Origin: a virus
DNA: 29,426 nucleotides
IMG/VR virus record: IMGVR_UViG_3300025759_000472
Span: 1-29,426 of that record
Reading direction: 5' to 3' (one strand)
Positions within the stretch are counted from its first letter, which is position 1; each line of letters starts with the position of its first letter. Made by a program: the position numbers and the translations under genes. Below the pieces are notes generated by a model, which saw only the letters and a list, made by a program, of their open reading frames with translations, ran no database searches and had not been told where the DNA came from. Positions 1 through 5,359 of the stretch are shown in pieces.

Positions 1-85
1 CCCCCAAGTCTGCCGCCACAGCCAAGCGTGATGCCGCCCGACTTGCTTGCTCCACCACCTGAGTGGCCGTGATTTCATTATCCAT
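1..85 (-). CDS. Unidentified small protein, 3' end outside window
   Basis: Only the first 28 codons are visible, running off the left edge. An AGGAGG Shine-Dalgarno lies at 96-101 (complement). Two ATGs follow it, at 90 and 85; the second opens a frame with ordinary amphipathic composition (MDNEITATQVVEQASRAA), whereas the first gives a Trp/Arg-rich frame typical of noise, so I chose 85. It would be the next member of the leftward micro-gene cluster. No family recognised and no function can be given. Confidence 0.55.
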   Translation of the reverse strand, partial: MDNEITATQVVEQASRAASRLAVAADLG

Positions 86-141
86 CTCATTGGTTCCTCC
101 TATCAGCCGCGAATAGACGGCCCACACGTTCTCGGGGCCAT

Positions 142-345
142 TCACAGGCGCGACCGGCTCATCAGTACGCGGTGGTTAAATTCGTCGTTCACACGCTCGT
201 AGTAGTCAGGCGTACCGAAGCGGGCCACTGGCGTAGGCCAACCGCTGATCCATGTGTGGCGCTTCTCGTCCAGCGTCTGACGAATCTTTTCAATGCTCTC
301 GTCTGAGAGTGAATTGAAGCCGCGCTGGTTGCCTGATTTGTTCAT
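142..345 (-). CDS. Small hypothetical protein (67 aa)
   Basis: A 67-residue soluble protein beginning MNKSGNQRGFNSLSDESIEK, followed by a Trp/Pro-containing segment (TWISGWPTPVARFGTPDYY). Its ATG overlaps the TGA of the upstream 46-residue gene as ATGA, so translation is probably coupled. It belongs to a run of very small, tightly packed leftward genes typical of phage early or accessory regions. I recognise no family and see no catalytic motif, signal peptide or membrane segment. Confidence 0.65.
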   Translation of the reverse strand: MNKSGNQRGFNSLSDESIEKIRQTLDEKRHTWISGWPTPVARFGTPDYYERVNDEFNHRVLMSRSRL

Positions 346-482
346 CGTGTTTCATCTTGCGGGCAGTACACGCCGCCGCACTCCTGGAAAATACGCTGGT
401 GCTCGCTGATAGCGTCTAGCGCCAGATAAGCCGTGCCGAAGGCGGCAAAGGCAAGAAACAGCCCGGTGGCAAACATTTTCAT
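342..482 (-). CDS. 46-aa single-span membrane or secreted micro-protein
   Basis: Below a 60-residue cut-off but well supported: ATG at 482, stop at 342, with ATGA overlaps to the genes on both sides. The product starts MKMFATGLFLAFAAFGTAYL, a short basic N-terminus followed by about 18 hydrophobic residues, i.e. a signal anchor or signal peptide. The tail has two cysteines (QECGGVYCPQD) that would be outside the cytoplasm if the N-terminus is inside. Possible roles are a membrane-acting early protein, exclusion protein or lysis accessory; none can be chosen from sequence. The reading frame is judged real from its overlap geometry and composition. Confidence 0.6.
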   Translation of the reverse strand: MKMFATGLFLAFAAFGTAYLALDAISEHQRIFQECGGVYCPQDETR

Positions 483-613
483 TTCGCTTCTCCCATCAAC
501 TTGAATGCGTCACAGTAACGTATCTCAGCGTTAAGCACGAGCCACTGAACGGCGTCTGTGTAGTCAATCTCACCGCGTTTGATCCGGTCCTTGAGGATTT
601 CAACATATGTCAT
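479..613 (-). CDS. 44-aa hypothetical protein
   Basis: Starts MTYVEILKDRIKRGEIDYTD. A longer in-frame extension to 766 exists but runs antiparallel-coded through the whole neighbouring gene 622-867 and is Arg/Cys-rich, so the internal ATG at 613 is the better start; it leaves an 8-base gap to the stop of that gene. The end overlaps the next start (482) as ATGA. The sequence is compatible with two short helices (ILKDRIKRG and YTDAVQWLVLNAEIRY). No family recognised. Confidence 0.6.
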   Translation of the reverse strand: MTYVEILKDRIKRGEIDYTDAVQWLVLNAEIRYCDAFKLMGEAK

Positions 614-621
614 GGCGCACC

Positions 622-867
622 TCAAGTCGCGTAAATGGTGGCATGATCGAGACGAGCGATTTCCCGCAAATCCTCGGCGAAGCTGTCGCTCTGGAGATAC
701 TGGATCATCTCGATGGTTTTTTCCTTGTCGCCTTCCGCAACGATCATTGCCGCAGCCATTGTCCATAGCTGAGTATCGGTCAGCGTTTCCGCGACCTCAA
801 CGAGATGCTTGTCGCCACTGGCGAGAAGGTTGGCGCGGAAGGTGGAAAGTTCTTTATCATTCATCAT
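622..867 (-). CDS. Small helical hypothetical protein (81 aa)
   Basis: Product begins MMNDKELSTFRANLLASGDK and is mostly alpha-helical and acidic (EVAETLTDTQLWTMAAAMIV). The start follows AGGAG (complement of 877-881) at 9-base spacing, and this ribosome site is part of the shared early leader (877-895). It lies 45 bases downstream of the zinc-ribbon gene 913-1467, so it is probably co-transcribed from the promoter at 1.5 kb; no operator copy lies directly upstream. I recognise no family; role unknown. Confidence 0.7.
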   Translation of the reverse strand: MMNDKELSTFRANLLASGDKHLVEVAETLTDTQLWTMAAAMIVAEGDKEKTIEMIQYLQSDSFAEDLREIARLDHATIYAT

Positions 868-876
868 TGTGATACG

Positions 877-895
877 CTCCTGTTGGCGTTGTTGA
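877..895 (-). repeat. Early leader repeat, copy 1 (divergent)
   Basis: Complement reads TCAACAACGCCAACAGGAG, one substitution from the leader found before the genes starting at 1467, 4372, 4727 and 8063. It supplies the Shine-Dalgarno of 622-867. No AATGTACC box accompanies this copy, so it seems to act as a translation leader in an operon-internal position. Confidence 0.7.
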
Positions 896-907
896 AAAAG
901 TTGGCAG

Positions 908-922
908 GGCGCTTATTGCGCC
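908..922 (-). other. Stop-codon hairpin, copy 1
   Basis: On the complement: GGCGC, loop AATAA, GCGCC, with the TAA stop of 913-1467 in the loop and CTGCC following. The perfect 5-bp GC stem recurs at the ends of 4491-4727, 8063-8299 and 8326-8532. There is no U-run after it, so it is not an ordinary intrinsic terminator; an RNA-stability, processing or translation-termination role is inference. Confidence 0.75.
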
Positions 923-1467
923 GCTGCCTTTACTTGCTCAAATGCTTGTCTTGCCTTATCCCCCAAAATATCCACGACGATTTCTTCGCCGCGAGGGGTT
1001 GGAAGGATGCCCCGCTCCAGATCACGAGCCACGCTATCGCGGAAGCCGCCCTTACCATCTTCCAGTTCCGCCGCCAAAGCGACAACCGGAGCCATGCGCT
1101 TGAGGTGGTCCCGCTGCTCCTGCTCACGGCGCTGCTCTGCTAGTTCGAAATCGGTCAGCCCCCCGTTGCGGTCACGCTGCTCTTGGAACATGGCTTGACG
1201 GCGGGCCTCTTCCTTGGCCCAGCGGGCCTCGCGTTTGCGACGATTGACCTCGGCCTTCACTTTATTGATCAGGCCTTTGTCGCCGGTCTTGGATACACAG
1301 GTGGTCCCGACCTTGGAGATGATGCCATCAGCCGAGCGCACAATGCACTGGGTGCGGATGGCGGTGCCGCAATGAGCGCAACCCGTGCTGCCCTCATCGA
1401 TCCCGATGAACGTGAACGGGGCTTTGCCCATGCCGCTCTCAGTGAATGCGTGTGTTACGTTGGTCAT
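913..1467 (-). CDS. Early zinc-ribbon-like phage protein with coiled coil (184 aa)
   Basis: The N-terminal third contains a putative metal site: CAHCGTAI (about residues 31-38) then VGTTCV (about 53-58), spaced like half-ribbons seen in phage early proteins. The middle is a highly charged helix rich in Arg/Glu (RRKREARWAKEEARRQAM), probably coiled coil, and the C-terminus ends in KAAAQ. The start at 1467 follows GGAG in the conserved early leader. The gene has all three cassette elements: AATGTACC boxes upstream, the leader, and the stop hairpin. The KAAAQ ending is shared with 4491-4727 (KAAAQ) and 8063-8299 (QAAAQ) because the 3' DNA is conserved. Function unknown; nucleic-acid binding is a guess from the zinc site and charge. 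Confidence 0.8.
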   Translation of the reverse strand: MTNVTHAFTESGMGKAPFTFIGIDEGSTGCAHCGTAIRTQCIVRSADGIISKVGTTCVSKTGDKGLINKVKAEVNRRKREARWAKEEARRQAMFQEQRDRNGGLTDFELAEQRREQEQRDHLKRMAPVVALAAELEDGKGGFRDSVARDLERGILPTPRGEEIVVDILGDKARQAFEQVKAAAQ

Positions 1468-1474
1468 CTGTCGT

Positions 1475-1493
1475 CTCCGTTTGCGTTGTTGAT
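1475..1493 (-). repeat. Early leader repeat, copy 2
   Basis: Complement reads ATCAACAACGCAAACGGAG, continuing into ACGACAG and the ATG at 1467. The same leader including ACGACAG precedes the plus-strand gene 8063-8299. It carries the Shine-Dalgarno GGAG. Confidence 0.85.
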
Positions 1494-1498
1494 ATGTA

Positions 1499-1546
1499 AA
1501 ATGTACCAGACTTTAAGATTAACGCAACAACAAAATGTACCGTCAA
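1499..1546 (-). promoter_or_regulatory. Leftward early promoter with two AATGTACC boxes
   Basis: AATGTACC occurs at 1500-1507 and 1534-1541, 34 bases apart. Reading leftward, TTGACG (complement of 1541-1546) abuts the upstream box, and TACATT (complement of 1500-1505) in the downstream box fits a -10, with TTGCGT (complement of 1522-1527) as a weak -35 at 16 bp. Which pair is used is uncertain. The promoter would drive the zinc-ribbon gene and the micro-gene cluster; boxes overlapping both elements suggest repression. Confidence 0.65.
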
Positions 1547-1971
1547 TTAAAATAATTTGCTTCTCGCTCTAGGTCTTCTGGCGGAACTCCGAGGACGCGA
1601 GAAATCACTAAGATTGCGTGTTCGTAAAACGGCTCAAATTCTTTTTGATCCATGCTCTCAAAGTTTATTGATTTCGGTATTTTCCACGCGCCCTTTTTAG
1701 TCTGCACAACATCGTAATGGCCACCGGATATTTTAATGGCACCGAGAAGACCCTCTATCGTGGTCGGCTCATCCCCCGGCCAGTTGTCTATGGCGATCTT
1801 CAATAGGGCAAATAGCTTTTTATGGTGCTGTAGGTTGCGAGGGCGGCGAGGCTCGATCATTACGCCTTGGTTAAGTTTTGTCTTCCCTAGCCAGTTTAGC
1901 GCATCAGGGCAGTCAGGGACGAGGCATTCTGTCCCGTGGATCAGTGTCTTTTTCCAAAGCGTCTTGCTCAT
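1543..1971 (-). CDS. DUF1367 family phage protein
   Basis: 142 residues. The hallmark is RPRNLQHHKKLFALLKIAID (about residues 43-62), characteristic of the DUF1367 family found in early or Nin-like regions of many proteobacterial phages, followed by an ISGGHYDVVQTKKGAWKIPK segment and a C-terminal helix. The biochemical role of the family is not established. Its ATG overlaps the TGA of the HNH gene (ATGA, 1968-1971), so the two are translationally coupled. The C-terminus reaches into the operator region of the next promoter (TTGACG at 1541-1546). Confidence 0.8.
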   Translation of the reverse strand: MSKTLWKKTLIHGTECLVPDCPDALNWLGKTKLNQGVMIEPRRPRNLQHHKKLFALLKIAIDNWPGDEPTTIEGLLGAIKISGGHYDVVQTKKGAWKIPKSINFESMDQKEFEPFYEHAILVISRVLGVPPEDLEREANYFN

Positions 1972-2297
1972 CGCTTTAGCTTTGCTCTGTGTGGCGACTT
2001 GGCGGCAAACTCTTCGGCCAACGCTTTCATGTCAATAAAATGCCGTTCTTCAAACGGCCTTTCCCCAACGCTGTGTTGTTCGGCGTGATGATCTTGGCAC
2101 AGGCTAATGACCCAGCAGTCGTCTGGCTTCATACCCATACCGCCACCCGTTCCGGTCCTAACGTGAGCCGCTTCGACCGGTAGCTTGTTGCAGCCGGGAA
2201 CGCAGCAATGATGCTCTCGGACCCATTTGAGATGGGCGGGGCATCGTATGCGTTTTTCTCTGGTCGGCGATGCGTCTTTTATTTTACGGGGTAGCAA
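1968..2297 (-). CDS. HNH-type nuclease-like protein (DUF968/Ref-like)
   Basis: About 109 residues from a TTG start at 2297, placed 7 bases after GGAGGG; the reading frame stays open to 2312, but its first TTG lies on the Shine-Dalgarno itself. The motif order is CxxxC-like CCVPGC (about 31-36), AAHVR (about 43-47), then SLCQDHHAEQH (about 65-75), the Cys/His arrangement of HNH/beta-beta-alpha-metal nucleases such as DUF968 and P1 Ref. These act in phage recombination or junction processing, consistent with its place downstream of SSB, exonuclease and annealing protein. Activity is inferred; the exact subfamily is uncertain. Confidence 0.75.
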   Translation of the reverse strand: MLPRKIKDASPTREKRIRCPAHLKWVREHHCCVPGCNKLPVEAAHVRTGTGGGMGMKPDDCWVISLCQDHHAEQHSVGERPFEERHFIDMKALAEEFAAKSPHRAKLKR

Positions 2298-2318
2298 TAT
2301 GGTTCCCTCCAAATAAAT

Positions 2319-2343
2319 GCCGGGGTATTAATCCCGCCCCGGC
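2319..2343 (-). terminator. Possible weak intrinsic terminator after SSB
   Basis: Perfect 7-bp inverted repeat GCCGGGG (2319-2325) and CCCCGGC (2337-2343) with an 11-base loop. On the leftward transcript it is followed by ATTTATTT, a broken U-rich tail, then the ribosome site of the HNH gene. It could attenuate transcription between the recombination genes and HNH/DUF1367. The 2313-2421 gap has no credible start codon. Confidence 0.45.
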
Positions 2344-2421
2344 TCGGGCGGTTTAGGGGTCAACGGCGGTTTAACAGAACTCGCCTTCGGCGCTTTCGCT
2401 ATCCTCTCCCCTTGCCAATAT

Positions 2422-2868
2422 CTAAAACGGAATTTCGTCGTCCAGATCGGGCGGCGGCTGGGTGCTGTTACCCTTGGCCTCGTTGTGGCTGTCCATAGGC
2501 TTTTGAGCGCCACCTTGCCCGTCCAGCATTACGAGAGAACCCCCAAAACCCTGCACGACAATCTCGGTGGTGTATTTCTCAACGCCTGAGTTGTCGGTCC
2601 ATTTCCGCGTTTGAAGTTTACCTTCGATATAGACCTTGCTGCCTTTCTTCAGCCATTTCTCAGCGACGGATGCCACCCCCCCGTTCTGACCGTCCCATAG
2701 TGTGACACGGTGCCATTCGGTGCGTTCTTTCTTTTCGCCCGATTGCTTGTCCGTCCATCGCTCACTGGTGGCGACGGATAGGTTGGCGACCTTCCCACCG
2801 TTCTGTGTCGAGCGAACCTCGGGATCATTTCCAAGGTTGCCAACGATGATGACTTTATTGACGCTCAT
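2422..2868 (-). CDS. ssb: Single-stranded DNA-binding protein
   Basis: 148 residues of bacterial-type SSB. The OB-fold covers about residues 1-110: [20 protein letters not shown], then [33 protein letters not shown] and YTTEIVVQ. A Gly/Gln-rich linker follows, ending in the acidic tip DLDDEIPF, the conserved partner-docking tail. It coats ssDNA and recruits repair and replication proteins in the cytoplasm. It is the last gene of the ERF-YqaJ-SSB recombination module, starting one base after the exonuclease stop. Length and ends match the family; this is one of the most secure calls here. Confidence 0.97.
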   Translation of the reverse strand: MSVNKVIIVGNLGNDPEVRSTQNGGKVANLSVATSERWTDKQSGEKKERTEWHRVTLWDGQNGGVASVAEKWLKKGSKVYIEGKLQTRKWTDNSGVEKYTTEIVVQGFGGSLVMLDGQGGAQKPMDSHNEAKGNSTQPPPDLDDEIPF

Positions 2869-2869
2869 T

Positions 2870-3487
2870 TTATTCCCCTTTCAGAAGGCTGAGAGCATAG
2901 TCTCTTGTTTGCATGATGCTGTCCAAGGCCGCATCAAGGGTGGCCATGTATTTCTCGTTTGGTTCGATCTTGGCCGCAACGAGAGGGCATTTTGGGCAAT
3001 AGAACACAAGGTCGCACCATGCCCGTCCAGCGACAAGCATCTGGCCCATGACTTGTGGGATGTACTTGTCATCGATCTGACGATCCTGTTCCCACTTGAG
3101 CAGAGCAGCCATGTACCCGTCAGGCTTGAGGCACTTAATCTCAATCATGCCATCGTCGCCGATCAGACCATCAGGCGAGCATCCCCTGCCTTTGTCGTCA
3201 GTGATGAACCCGACCTCTCGGACATCGACATCATAGACTAGGCCATATTGCGCTCTAGCCTCGTCCTCAAGTTCCTTACCGCGCTCCATCCATTCTGATT
3301 GGAAGAAGTCTCCACAGGTTTCCCCGGTAAAAATTTCGTATGCCAGCTTGCCCGCAAACTTTGTCGATTGCGTTGACAACTCGCCCTTCTTTGGCGTGAC
3401 GGCTTTGTCGTATTCTGAGGCTGTCGGCACACCCAAACGTAGGGCGTACCACTCGTCACTGCGTTGCTCGACGTTATGAATTTTCAT
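2870..3487 (-). CDS. YqaJ-type (lambda Exo-like) recombination exonuclease
   Basis: 205 residues from ATG 3487, preceded by GGAGAG; an ATG at 3520 is in frame but overlaps the ERF gene more deeply. Motifs of the lambda-exonuclease/YqaJ nuclease fold: [17 protein letters not shown] (about 8-24), [11 protein letters not shown] (about 68-78), then [17 protein letters not shown] (about 103-119) giving catalytic Asp106, Glu116 and Lys118, and [20 protein letters not shown]. It resects double-stranded ends 5' to 3' so that the partner annealing protein encoded just upstream can load. The pair forms a phage SynExo system. The stop is two bases from the SSB start. Confidence 0.92.
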   Translation of the reverse strand: MKIHNVEQRSDEWYALRLGVPTASEYDKAVTPKKGELSTQSTKFAGKLAYEIFTGETCGDFFQSEWMERGKELEDEARAQYGLVYDVDVREVGFITDDKGRGCSPDGLIGDDGMIEIKCLKPDGYMAALLKWEQDRQIDDKYIPQVMGQMLVAGRAWCDLVFYCPKCPLVAAKIEPNEKYMATLDAALDSIMQTRDYALSLLKGE

Positions 3488-4082
3488 CTTGGCTCTCCAC
3501 TGCTTTGACCTTTTGCTCAAGTTTATTCATGGCGTCAGCGAATTTGTCCATCGGCAGGTGGGACAAATCCTCAATGCCGTATGCTTTCAAGAAGCGGTCC
3601 TTGTTGGCTCCGGTGGCTTCGATCTTTTCTTCAAGCACCACCAGCAGACTGTCGCCGATCAATTTGCTCTCAGCCTCTGCTGCTTCAAGGTGAGGGTCTT
3701 CCTCTGCGGCAATACAGGCTAAAGCGCAAAGCGCAGTGCGTCGAGCCGAAGTGACGTTGGCCATCATCTTGATGGGGTTGTTGTTGTCGCCAGGGATGGG
3801 CGATCTGTTGGTCACCGATGCGCCACCAGTGTGCGTAAGGGTGGTGTCAAGTAACGTGATCCCACCATCAACCGTAACCGATTGCACAATCCCGATCCCG
3901 TTGGCCGAGAAGACTTTACGGACAGTGTTTGAGATTTCCGCAAGGTCAGCGTACTTCGACTTGAAGTGCGGGTTGGTGCGGTTGAACTGTGCGTTTTTAA
4001 CCTCGGCCTGAGCTTTGGCGATGGCTGCGTTCATCGCCTTAGCTGCAAGCCACCGCTCTTTTTCGATATTAAAGTCACTCAT
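3474..4082 (-). CDS. erf: ERF-family single-strand annealing protein
   Basis: 202 residues. The conserved ERF core spans about 10-140: AIAKAQAEVKNAQFNRTNPH, FKSKYADLAEI, TVRKVFSANGIGIVQSV, then MMANVTSARRTALCALACIA. The C-terminus (about 150-202) is a charged, helical region probably used for oligomerisation or partner contact. ERF proteins pair complementary single strands during phage recombination and circularisation, replacing RecA. The gene opens the annealase-exonuclease-SSB operon; its 3' end overlaps the exonuclease start by 14 bases. Confidence 0.93.
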   Translation of the reverse strand: MSDFNIEKERWLAAKAMNAAIAKAQAEVKNAQFNRTNPHFKSKYADLAEISNTVRKVFSANGIGIVQSVTVDGGITLLDTTLTHTGGASVTNRSPIPGDNNNPIKMMANVTSARRTALCALACIAAEEDPHLEAAEAESKLIGDSLLVVLEEKIEATGANKDRFLKAYGIEDLSHLPMDKFADAMNKLEQKVKAVESQDENS

Positions 4083-4093
4083 GTTTCTTCTCC

Positions 4094-4372
4094 TTAATTG
4101 CTGTGAAGCGCGGCGGCGATGTCGGCAGGGACATCTGCGGCGCAGTGATATTGATGACGGTATGCGCGACCTTCCGAAGCCCAGCCTTCATGGGTCTTGT
4201 GGTATTTCAGCGTCTCGCGCATGTCGGAAACAAAAACCGGACGATCACCGCGAGAGCCAATTCGATCACGGAACACGACAACATCCCGACCGGCGAGAGT
4301 GTCCATTGTGACATTGACCACGATGATTTCCGGGCCTTTATGCCGAAGGGCATTTTTGATTGCTGCGTTCAT
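4094..4372 (-). CDS. Early hypothetical protein (92 aa)
   Basis: Starts MNAAIKNALRHKGPEIIVVN at 4372, after AGGAG in the shared early leader (4381-4400); the in-frame ATG at 4423 lies inside the promoter and is rejected. Predicted alternating beta strands (EIIVVNVTMD, DVVVFRDRI, RPVFVSDMR) suggest a compact alpha/beta or beta fold; the second half is His/Tyr-rich. It sits first in the transcript leading into ERF, exonuclease and SSB. Unlike the neighbouring cassette it lacks the stop hairpin. No family recognised. Confidence 0.75.
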   Translation of the reverse strand: MNAAIKNALRHKGPEIIVVNVTMDTLAGRDVVVFRDRIGSRGDRPVFVSDMRETLKYHKTHEGWASEGRAYRHQYHCAADVPADIAAALHSN

Positions 4373-4380
4373 TATGTTTA

Positions 4381-4400
4381 CTCCTGTTTGCGTTGTTGAT
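4381..4400 (-). repeat. Early leader repeat, copy 3
   Basis: Complement reads ATCAACAACGCAAACAGGAG, then TAAACATA before the ATG at 4372. The core matches the copies at 1475, 4735 and 8036, but the bases between Shine-Dalgarno and start differ. Confidence 0.85.
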
Positions 4401-4407
4401 GTCTTGG

Positions 4408-4450
4408 AATGTACCGCAAGCATCAGGTGGGTGTCAAATGTTTTTGTACC
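4408..4450 (-). promoter_or_regulatory. Leftward early promoter of the recombination operon
   Basis: Consensus TTGACA (complement of 4432-4437), 18-bp spacer, TACATT (complement of 4408-4413) as -10. The -10 lies inside an AATGTACC box at 4408-4415; a variant TTTGTACC lies at 4443-4450, 35 bases away. A protein on the proximal box would block polymerase. It drives 4094-4372 and probably ERF, exonuclease and SSB. Confidence 0.75.
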
Positions 4451-4485
4451 ACCAGCCCGTGCCTGTTTCGGTCACACATGACAGG

Positions 4486-4500
4486 GGCGCTTACTGCGCC
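4486..4500 (-). other. Stop-codon hairpin, copy 2
   Basis: On the complement: GGCGC, loop AGTAA, GCGCC, followed by CCTGTC. The TAA of 4491-4727 is in the loop, as in the other three copies. It lies between this gene and the next leftward promoter. Confidence 0.75.
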
Positions 4501-4727
4501 GCTGCCTTTTCCCGAATAACTTCAAAATTGAAAGCCCCCTTGCGCTCCACTATCAACCGCACCGGGCCTTCGGTTGCGTTGAAAAGTTTCCGGGCCTCTT
4601 TAATAGCCTCGGATTTCGTCTGGCACCAAATCGGCTCGTCCGTATCCATGCCATTTTCGTCCCATCGGCAAACATCCCATGTGTCTCCGGTGCTACATAC
4701 TGCAATTTCATGCAATTGGTTATCCAT
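4491..4727 (-). CDS. First leftward early protein (78 aa, DUF2188-like?)
   Basis: Begins MDNQLHEIAVCSTGDTWDVC at 4727 after GGAG of the conserved leader; an upstream in-frame ATG at 4790 lies within the operator region and is rejected. The pattern of a WDV strand, PIWCQTKSEAIKEARKLF helix and VRLIVER strand resembles small DUF2188-type domains, a weak impression only. It ends EKAAAQ over the stop hairpin. It is nearest the divergent hub and should be the first leftward transcript expressed after infection. Host-takeover or regulatory roles are possible but unproven. Confidence 0.75.
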   Translation of the reverse strand: MDNQLHEIAVCSTGDTWDVCRWDENGMDTDEPIWCQTKSEAIKEARKLFNATEGPVRLIVERKGAFNFEVIREKAAAQ

Positions 4728-4734
4728 CTGTTTT

Positions 4735-4753
4735 CTCCGTTTGCGTTGTTGAT
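4735..4753 (-). repeat. Early leader repeat, copy 4
   Basis: Complement reads ATCAACAACGCAAACGGAG, continuing AAAACAG to the ATG at 4727. Identical in its 19-base core to the copy at 1475-1493. Confidence 0.85.
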
Positions 4754-4758
4754 GATGT

Positions 4759-4787
4759 AATGTACCAAAGGTTAAATAGCTTGTCCA
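4759..4787 (-). promoter_or_regulatory. Leftward promoter of the divergent hub
   Basis: TGGACA (complement of 4782-4787) and TACATT (complement of 4759-4764) are separated by exactly 17 bp. The -10 lies inside the AATGTACC box 4759-4766 and a second box (4794-4801) lies just upstream of the -35. It would start the leftward early programme at 4491-4727. Confidence 0.75.
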
Positions 4788-4828
4788 CAAAAAAATGTAC
4801 CTTGGCAGAATTTTTTTTTCGGTGTACC
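4759..4828. promoter_or_regulatory. Three-site operator array of the divergent hub
   Basis: AATGTACC at 4759-4766 and 4794-4801 and the variant GGTGTACC at 4821-4828, all in one orientation, spaced 35 and 27 bases. The array spans promoters for both directions and lies immediately before the Cro-like gene 4837-5067. Three graded sites between divergent early promoters recall lambda oR/oL. The binding protein is not shown by sequence; the adjacent HTH protein is the obvious candidate. Confidence 0.7.
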
Positions 4829-4830
4829 AA
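4802..4830 (+). promoter_or_regulatory. Rightward promoter of the HTH gene (possibly leaderless)
   Basis: TTGGCA (4802-4807), 17-bp T-rich spacer, TACCAA (4825-4830). The -10 is poor, but the initiation point would fall near 4837, the ATG of the regulator, and there is no Shine-Dalgarno before that ATG. The -10 overlaps the third box (4821-4828), suggesting autoregulation. Confidence 0.45.
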
Positions 4831-4836
4831 TCACTA

Positions 4837-5067
4837 ATGAAAAACGAACCTTGGCATCCTCATGGCCACGCCATTGAGAAGGTCGGGTCAACGCTGGCGG
4901 TTGCGGCGTTGCTCGGCGTCATCCCACAGTACGTGAGCAAGTGGAAGCGGAGAGGCATCCCGACACACAGGCTGCGCGATTTTATTAAGGCGGCGAAGCG
5001 TGTCGGTGTGCGGCTTGATCTGGAGGAACTAAAACGTGCCAAGCAAGTACCGAAACAAAAAGACTGA
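4837..5067 (+). CDS. Cro/YdaS-like helix-turn-helix regulator (76 aa)
   Basis: Start chosen at the ATG giving MKNEPWHPHGHAIEKVGSTL; an in-frame ATG at 4795 lies inside an operator box and also lacks a ribosome site. HTH at about residues 15-45: AIEKVGSTLAVAALLGVIPQ followed by YVSKWKRRGIPTHRL, i.e. two helices, a GV turn, a recognition helix with a basic end, and the GIP step typical of Cro/YdaS repressors. No oligomerisation or peptidase domain, so it resembles Cro rather than a full CI repressor. It is divergent from the left operon, beside three operator boxes, and its 3' end overlaps the next gene by 32 bases. It probably controls the AATGTACC promoters (inference). Confidence 0.85.
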   Translation: MKNEPWHPHGHAIEKVGSTLAVAALLGVIPQYVSKWKRRGIPTHRLRDFIKAAKRVGVRLDLEELKRAKQVPKQKD

Positions 5068-5359
5068 GGTTGATGGCATCGTCTTCGACAGCAAGGCCGA
5101 GGCCAAGAGGTATCAGGAATTGAAACTCTTGGAACGGGCGGGGGTAATAACTCACCTTCAGTTACAGCCAGAATATAAATGCATCATCGACGGCAAGCTG
5201 GTCTGCAAGTACAGGGCAGACTTTCGATATATCGACCACGAAAGGCAATGCACTGTCGTTGAGGATGTGAAGGGATACAGGACTGACGTTTATCGGTTGA
5301 AGAAAAAACTGGTCGAGGCTCTGTACCCTGGGACAGTGATTGAGGAGATATCAAAATGA
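5036..5359 (+). CDS. DUF1064 family predicted nuclease
   Basis: 107 residues from a GTG at 5036 with GGAGG ten bases upstream. Begins MPSKYRNKKTEVDGIVFDSK, then AEAKRYQELKLLERAGVI, the DUF1064 signature. YRADFRYID (about 59-67) and VVEDVKG (about 74-80) supply a PD-(D/E)xK-like Asp62, Asp77 and Lys79. The family is common in phage replication/early regions and is predicted to be a DNA endonuclease; the substrate is not established. It overlaps the regulator at its 5' end and the next gene at its 3' end (ATGA), so all three are one operon. Confidence 0.85.
   Translation: MPSKYRNKKTEVDGIVFDSKAEAKRYQELKLLERAGVITHLQLQPEYKCIIDGKLVCKYRADFRYIDHERQCTVVEDVKGYRTDVYRLKKKLVEALYPGTVIEEISK

Noticed and set aside
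479-766. 95-codon version of the 44-aa gene
   Set aside because: The extension overlaps 622-867 throughout and is Arg/Cys-rich; the internal ATG at 613 fits the gene spacing.
2328-2513. 61-codon minus frame reaching past the SSB stop
   Set aside because: Start lies inside SSB in another frame; the part beyond SSB (Pro/Lys-rich) has no start codon.
3107-3120. ATGTACC inside the exonuclease gene, and similar at about 14378
   Set aside because: Preceded by C and G rather than A (not the full AATGTACC), in coding sequence without promoter elements; expected by chance.
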